A stretch of 8,036 bases of DNA, taken from NCBI GenBank assembly GCA_046496815.1, contig JAWOGN010000375.1, forward strand, positions 1-8,036. The letters run 5' to 3'. This document shows, one piece after another, positions 5,053 to 8,036 of this stretch (its first letter is position 1; each line of letters starts with the position of its first letter). Under the pieces are notes generated by a model. It was not told the origin of the DNA. It worked only from the letters and a program-made list of their open reading frames with translations, and did no database searches. Source of the DNA: JAWOGN01 sp046496815 (GTDB lineage: Bacteria; Desulfobacterota; DSM-4660; Desulfatiglandales; Desulfatiglandaceae). The translations under genes and the position numbers were made by a program.

Positions 5053-6249
5053 TCAGGAACATCTCCACCAGGGTCGAACACGGTGGCCCCTTCGCCCATA
5101 TTCGTCGCTGCCCCCATAGATAAGCACCCCGTCATGGTCATGAGACAGACGGATGTATTGATCCAGTCCGTCGAAGAAGTCAGCGGCAATGGTCTCTGCG
5201 GATTTGATCTCAACAGGGACGCGCCTTGGGCCCATGTCCAGCACGAGGTCTATCTCCAATCCGCGTGAATCCCGCCAAAAATAGAGGGGTGGCCTTTGAC
5301 CGTTGTGCAGGAAGAGCTTCTGGATCTCGTTGAGGACGAAGTTTTCGAAAATGGCTCCCCGAAGGGGATGGATCCGCACATCTTTAGCCTTCCTTATGCC
5401 CAGCAGGTGACAGAGGAGCCCGCTGTCCACGAAATAGAGCTTGGGGCTCTTGATAAGCCGTTTAGAGAAGTTTTCATAAAATGGCGGCAACAGATCCACC
5501 ACGTAACTGGCTCTCAGGATGGAAATCCACCGCTTGGCCGTGACGTGGGTCACTCCTGCATCGGCCCCAAGGGAGGAGGCGTTCAGAAGGCTACCCACCC
5601 TCCCTGCGCAGAGCGCCACGAATCGTGTAAAGGCGTCAAGATCCCCGATGCCCGCCACCTGGCGGACATCGCGTTCCACATAGGTCCTCGCATAGCCGTC
5701 AAGCCAGGCGGATGGGTCTAGGCTACGATCGTGGATCCTCGGGAAAAAACCCTTGAACAAGGTTTCGTAAAGGTCAAGGCCGTCAGGCTTGGAGATGGAC
5801 TGCGCCGGCCCCAGGAAGGTCTCAGGCTTAAGCGCATCGCGCCTGCATAGCTCGGCCAGGGAAAAGGGAAGCAGCTCCAGAATGGCGGCTCGTCCGGCAA
5901 GACTCTGACTGATCTTCTCCGACAGGAGAAAGTGCTGAGACCCTGTAAGGACGAAAGGTCCTCCCCGCTGATCGTCCACAAAACCCTGCAGGTAGGAAAA
6001 CAGGTCCGGCACCCGCTGGACTTCATCCAGAATAGCTCCTTTGCTACCTTCAAGCCGGTGAAGAAAGGCCCGCGGATCTTCTGAGGCTTCCTGCCGGTTC
6101 TGAAGGTCTTCCAGGGAGATGTAGTTGAATTCCGGAAAGGCCGCACGGGCTAGAGTAGTCTTCCCCGACTGCCGGGGCCCTGTGAGAAAGACCACGGGAA
6201 AAGGTCCGACCAGTTCTTTGAGGCGATTTGAAAGCGTCCTGTGAATCAT
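5053..6249 (-). CDS. AAA_14/DUF4143 family ATPase with PD-(D/E)XK-like C-terminus
   Basis: A 398-residue protein of the widespread AAA_14 + DUF4143 family. Residues 19-32 hold Walker A (GPRQSGKT, 24-31). GAILDEVQ (71-78) is Walker B, with D75 and E76. LTGSQ (101-105) is the sensor-like strand. A winged-helix-like middle leads to a C-terminal nuclease-like fold: FWRDSRGLEIDLVLD (E332, D334) and VPVEIKS (E347, K349), the spacing of PD-(D/E)XK enzymes. The function of the family is poorly known; proposals include defence, toxin-antitoxin-like or DNA-processing roles, and none is shown here. Length is normal and no frame break is seen. ATG 6247-6249 has no Shine-Dalgarno in an AT-rich leader. A TTGACA at 6280-6285 could be its -35, but no good -10 pairs with it. 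It lies downstream of the recombinase gene, same strand, 187 bases apart. Confidence 0.92.
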   Translation of the reverse strand: MIHRTLSNRLKELVGPFPVVFLTGPRQSGKTTLARAAFPEFNYISLEDLQNRQEASEDPRAFLHRLEGSKGAILDEVQRVPDLFSYLQGFVDDQRGGPFVLTGSQHFLLSEKISQSLAGRAAILELLPFSLAELCRRDALKPETFLGPAQSISKPDGLDLYETLFKGFFPRIHDRSLDPSAWLDGYARTYVERDVRQVAGIGDLDAFTRFVALCAGRVGSLLNASSLGADAGVTHVTAKRWISILRASYVVDLLPPFYENFSKRLIKSPKLYFVDSGLLCHLLGIRKAKDVRIHPLRGAIFENFVLNEIQKLFLHNGQRPPLYFWRDSRGLEIDLVLDMGPRRVPVEIKSAETIAADFFDGLDQYIRLSHDHDGVLIYGGSDEYGRRGHRVRPWWRCS

Positions 6250-6293
6250 TTAATAATGTTTATCAGTTAGAAATTATTCTGTCAATCTGAACT

Positions 6294-6303
6294 TTTCACT
6301 TTC
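6294..6303. repeat. Half-site-like copy of the recombinase-upstream dyad
   Basis: TTTCACTTTC here is identical to ten bases of the left arm of the dyad at 7172-7197, in the same orientation. The two copies flank the recombinase gene. The right arm is not conserved here. This could be a decayed attachment or accessory binding site, but a ten-base match in AT-rich sequence may also be chance. Confidence 0.25.
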
Positions 6304-6436
6304 AAACTGTTTAAATGGATGTCCTGACAAGGCTATTTTAAACCACAGTAGAAGAACTCGCCAAAACACTAAAATGGCAATAGTTCTAAGCACTTAACCC
6401 CATCCTGACGGCTCTGCAACATTTACTCTGTCAGCC

Positions 6437-7099
6437 TCAGAACCTGTGCATGATGTTTGCTACGTTTTGCCCGGTAAATGGCTTTCCCCGCCTTGTGCGG
6501 TACCCCTCTTGGTTCAGTCTGTCAGCAATTTCATGAAGCTTAAGCCTTCGCCCATTCTTGTACGGCCTCCTAAGGAGCTTGATTCTGGTGAGCAGTTCCG
6601 GACTGACTTCACGCAGGCTCTTTGCGCCCTCACATTTGCCGTCACGCTGCCTCTTTCGCTCCCTGGCCGCCCTGAGCTTCATGACAGTCATGGTTTTGTC
6701 GTATTCCGCTATCGCGCCTAGGACTTGCCTCACGAGCTTTCTGGTGGGGTCATCCGACAGCAGTTTGTCGCCTTCAAGGGCAGTGATAAGGTCGAAGCCC
6801 TTCTTTTTCAGGTCGTTGATGATCGCTTCCTGAACCATTAGGTCGCGGGCCAGCCTATCCACCCGCTCGACTATGATGGTTTTGATACCGTGTCCATTCT
6901 CTTCCAGATCGACAAGTAAGCGTGCCAGCATAGGTCTGTCTTGCAAAGTGCCGGAAACACCCTCCTCACGAAACTCTGTAACAACCTCAATGTCATTGAG
7001 AGCGGCATAGTCATTGATGGCCTTCCGCTGGCGTTCAAAGCCATCCCCTTCCAGTTGACCCTGTCCGGATACTCTTAGATATGCGTAGGCTTTCTGCAT
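6437..7099 (-). CDS. Serine recombinase (resolvase/invertase family)
   Basis: A 220-residue site-specific recombinase. The N-terminal resolvase domain (1 to about 145) starts KAYAYLRVSGQGQ, with nucleophile Ser11 following the YxRVS motif. It continues with EEGVSGTLQDRP (45-56) and IIVERVDRLARD (75-86), which carries the catalytic arginines. A long E-helix ending GAIAEYDKTM follows. The C-terminal region (about 165-220) is a helix-turn-helix of the short recombinase type: LKLHEIADRLNQEGYRTRRG then FTGQNVANIM. It would cut and rejoin DNA through a 5'-phosphoserine link with a 2-bp overlap. The size suits a resolvase/invertase rather than a large phage integrase. Start ATG 7097-7099 has GGGAG about 12 bases upstream, a long spacing. 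A strong promoter and a GT-centred dyad lie immediately upstream. All visible catalytic residues are intact. Confidence 0.93.
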   Translation of the reverse strand: MQKAYAYLRVSGQGQLEGDGFERQRKAINDYAALNDIEVVTEFREEGVSGTLQDRPMLARLLVDLEENGHGIKTIIVERVDRLARDLMVQEAIINDLKKKGFDLITALEGDKLLSDDPTRKLVRQVLGAIAEYDKTMTVMKLRAARERKRQRDGKCEGAKSLREVSPELLTRIKLLRRPYKNGRRLKLHEIADRLNQEGYRTRRGKPFTGQNVANIMHRF

Positions 7100-7134
7100 T
7101 GGTTAATGTTTCTCCCTTATTTGGAATCGACTTA

Positions 7135-7163
7135 ATTATAGGATACTTACAGCTATATGTCAC
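7135..7163 (-). promoter_or_regulatory. Sigma70-type promoter of the recombinase gene
   Basis: Minus strand: GTGACA (7158-7163, five of six -35 bases), a 17-base spacer, then TATAAT (7135-7140, perfect -10). Transcription should start near 7128, leaving a leader of about 28 bases before the recombinase ATG. The adjacent dyad at 7172-7197 would let the recombinase influence its own expression. Confidence 0.75.
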
Positions 7164-7171
7164 GTCGATTG

Positions 7172-7197
7172 ATTTCACTTTCTGTAGAAATTGAAAT
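7172..7197. other. Candidate serine-recombinase crossover site (26-bp dyad, GT centre)
   Basis: The left arm ATTTCACTTTCT (7172-7183) and right arm AGAAATTGAAAT (7186-7197) are complementary at 11 of 12 positions around the central dinucleotide GT. Crossover sites of serine recombinases are imperfect inverted repeats of about 26-28 bp with a 2-bp staggered-cut core. This matches in size and symmetry and lies right beside the recombinase gene, where res or inversion sites usually occur. An operator for another regulator is the alternative. Confidence 0.5.
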
Positions 7198-7493
7198 ACT
7201 AATACCTGCTGCGGCATCCGTCCCCGAGCTGACCGAGAAGCGGAGTGGACAATTCAAAACCTCTGACCCTCCTGGCGCGCCTCTAGAGCCATTGGAGTGA
7301 GTGTTGGGGAATAGGCATGTCGAAAATGAATCGCCTTGGGATCAGAAAGACCAGCGTAAGCGAACCGCTGAAGAGGGGCTGAATACTATGGATGACGTCA
7401 AAACTGATGGCTATTTCTGCACCAGGATAAGTTCAGAGATGCCTTTTTTTACTGCCGAGGCGGTGTGAATTTGAGGTTGTCTGAATGGTTGTT
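7198..7493. other. Gene-free stretch between recombinase and transporter genes
   Basis: No recognisable gene. Two tiny plus-strand frames exist: 7317-7382 (21 codons, preceded by GGGGAATAGG) and 7388-7468 (26 codons). Neither resembles a known family. Adjacent 8-bp palindromes GGCGCGCC and CTCTAGAG occur at 7273-7288. No terminator was found for the leftward transporter gene that ends here. Confidence 0.35.
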
Positions 7494-8036
7494 TTACTCT
7501 ATAGCCTTCAATCGTTGTCCGGCGAAAACAATTATGGCCACTCCGAATATGATGATGCTGCCACCTATCATGGTGGTTAAATTTGGGCGCTCACCCAAAA
7601 AGAGAACGGCACCGATGACTGATGAAACCGGTACCAGGAGCAAGAAAGGTATCACCTGATTGACGTCATATTTCTGTAAAATGCGATACCATATACCATA
7701 ACCGACTGTGGTCATTATTACTCCCAGGTAAATGACGGTTCCCCATCCCACTATTGTCGCACTCCTAACAGATTCTAGGTGTCCGTCTTCAATCAATAAT
7801 GAAGCGATAAACATCTGCGGCCCTGCAAAAAATGCAAGCCATGCAATCAACTCAAATCCTGTCATCAAAACCGTCTTTTTTATCATGACTTGGCCGATAG
7901 ACCAGGTGAGTGCACCTGAGATAACCAAAAAGACCGAAAAAAATTCTTTCCGTATGCTTGGTGCTCCGGCGATCAGCCCAACTCCCAAAAATGCGAATGC
8001 CATTCCCAAGGCACGTATCCAACCCAAGTTGTCCTT
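7494..8036 (-). CDS. EamA-type drug/metabolite transporter (DMT), C-terminal part (start off window)
   Basis: The frame is open to the window edge and gives 180 C-terminal residues of an inner-membrane transporter. About six hydrophobic segments are visible: GMAFAFLGVGLIAG; FFSVFLVISGALTWSIG; IAWLAFFAGPQMFIASLLI; WGTVIYLGVIMTTVGYGI; VIPFLLLVPVSSVIGAVLFL; and MIGGSIIIFGVAIIVFAG. The stretch VPVSSVIGAVLFLGERP carries the GE that closes the EamA repeat. Full members have two EamA repeats, ten helices and about 300 residues, so the first repeat lies outside. Such proteins export amino acids, metabolites or drugs; the substrate cannot be told. A TTG at 8025-8027 is not the true start, since it falls mid-protein at the link between repeats. 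No operon link to the recombinase gene (394 bases away) is evident. Confidence 0.9.
   Translation of the reverse strand, partial: KDNLGWIRALGMAFAFLGVGLIAGAPSIRKEFFSVFLVISGALTWSIGQVMIKKTVLMTGFELIAWLAFFAGPQMFIASLLIEDGHLESVRSATIVGWGTVIYLGVIMTTVGYGIWYRILQKYDVNQVIPFLLLVPVSSVIGAVLFLGERPNLTTMIGGSIIIFGVAIIVFAGQRLKAIE

Noticed and set aside
5296..5721. Plus-strand 141-codon frame and similar frames opposite the ATPase
   Set aside because: The minus-strand frame has Walker A, Walker B and PD-(D/E)XK-like motifs; the opposite frames show no family features.
6405..6436. Terminator after the recombinase gene
   Set aside because: CTGAC and GTCAG arms exist on the minus strand, but the loop is about 20 bases and no U-run follows.
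7273..7288. Adjacent AscI-like GGCGCGCC and CTCTAGAG (XbaI-like) palindromes, suggesting a vector polylinker
   Set aside because: No other cloning sites or vector sequence surround them; two neighbouring palindromes can arise naturally.
7317..7468. Two short plus-strand ORFs (21 and 26 codons), possible small protein or toxin-antitoxin pair
   Set aside because: Neither resembles a known family and there is no repeat structure or promoter support; only one has a plausible ribosome binding site.

Overview
The window looks like accessory chromosome of an anaerobic, moderate-GC bacterium, most likely a member of the Desulfobacterota (former Deltaproteobacteria). This rests on gene content only: an iron-sulfur flavoprotein, a cysteine-bearing Old Yellow Enzyme (OYE) relative, a relic of a corrinoid methyl-transfer protein and an IS91-type transposase relic. 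Nothing here fixes the genus. Every intact gene reads leftward (minus strand); the only plus-strand coding trace is the broken transposase.

Left part (1-3412), read right to left: a TetR-family regulator (2801-3376), a short remnant that looks like the start of a short-chain dehydrogenase (2563-2695), an OYE-family flavin oxidoreductase (1434-2537), a 235-residue iron-sulfur flavoprotein/FMN reductase (554-1261), and the N-terminal 173 residues of a double-zinc-ribbon class III nucleotide cyclase (1-521, continuing off the window). Two near-identical dyads (TAGAC-N5-GTCTA) lie in the promoter of the regulator gene and in the presumed promoter of the OYE transcript. This strongly suggests an autoregulated module resembling enterobacterial nemRA: a redox/electrophile-sensing repressor controlling an OYE. 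The regulator's dyad sits inside the 17-bp spacer of a near-consensus promoter whose start point falls on or next to the ATG, so its mRNA may be leaderless.

Middle part (3430-5052) is a graveyard of genes. It holds a frameshifted, truncated corrinoid-protein gene (3430-3648), the last codons of an unidentified upstream gene (3699-3767), and a 5'-truncated IS91-family transposase (3764-4638) in four frames. Two of its frame breaks coincide with short palindromic repeats (4352-4370, 4509-4538). About 400 bases without a gene follow, with further palindromes.

Right part (5053-8036): an ATPase of the AAA_14/DUF4143 type with a PD-(D/E)XK-like C-terminus, a 220-residue serine recombinase with its own strong promoter, a gene-free stretch, and the C-terminal 180 residues of an EamA-type drug/metabolite transporter. 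Directly upstream of the recombinase promoter is a 26-bp imperfect dyad centred on GT, the geometry expected of a serine-recombinase crossover site.

No tRNA, rRNA or CRISPR array was seen. The most interesting signals are the regulator/operator/OYE circuit with its leaderless-looking promoter, an Asp in place of Cys in the OYE C-terminal cysteine motif, the candidate recombinase site, and the palindromic repeats embedded in the dead transposase.
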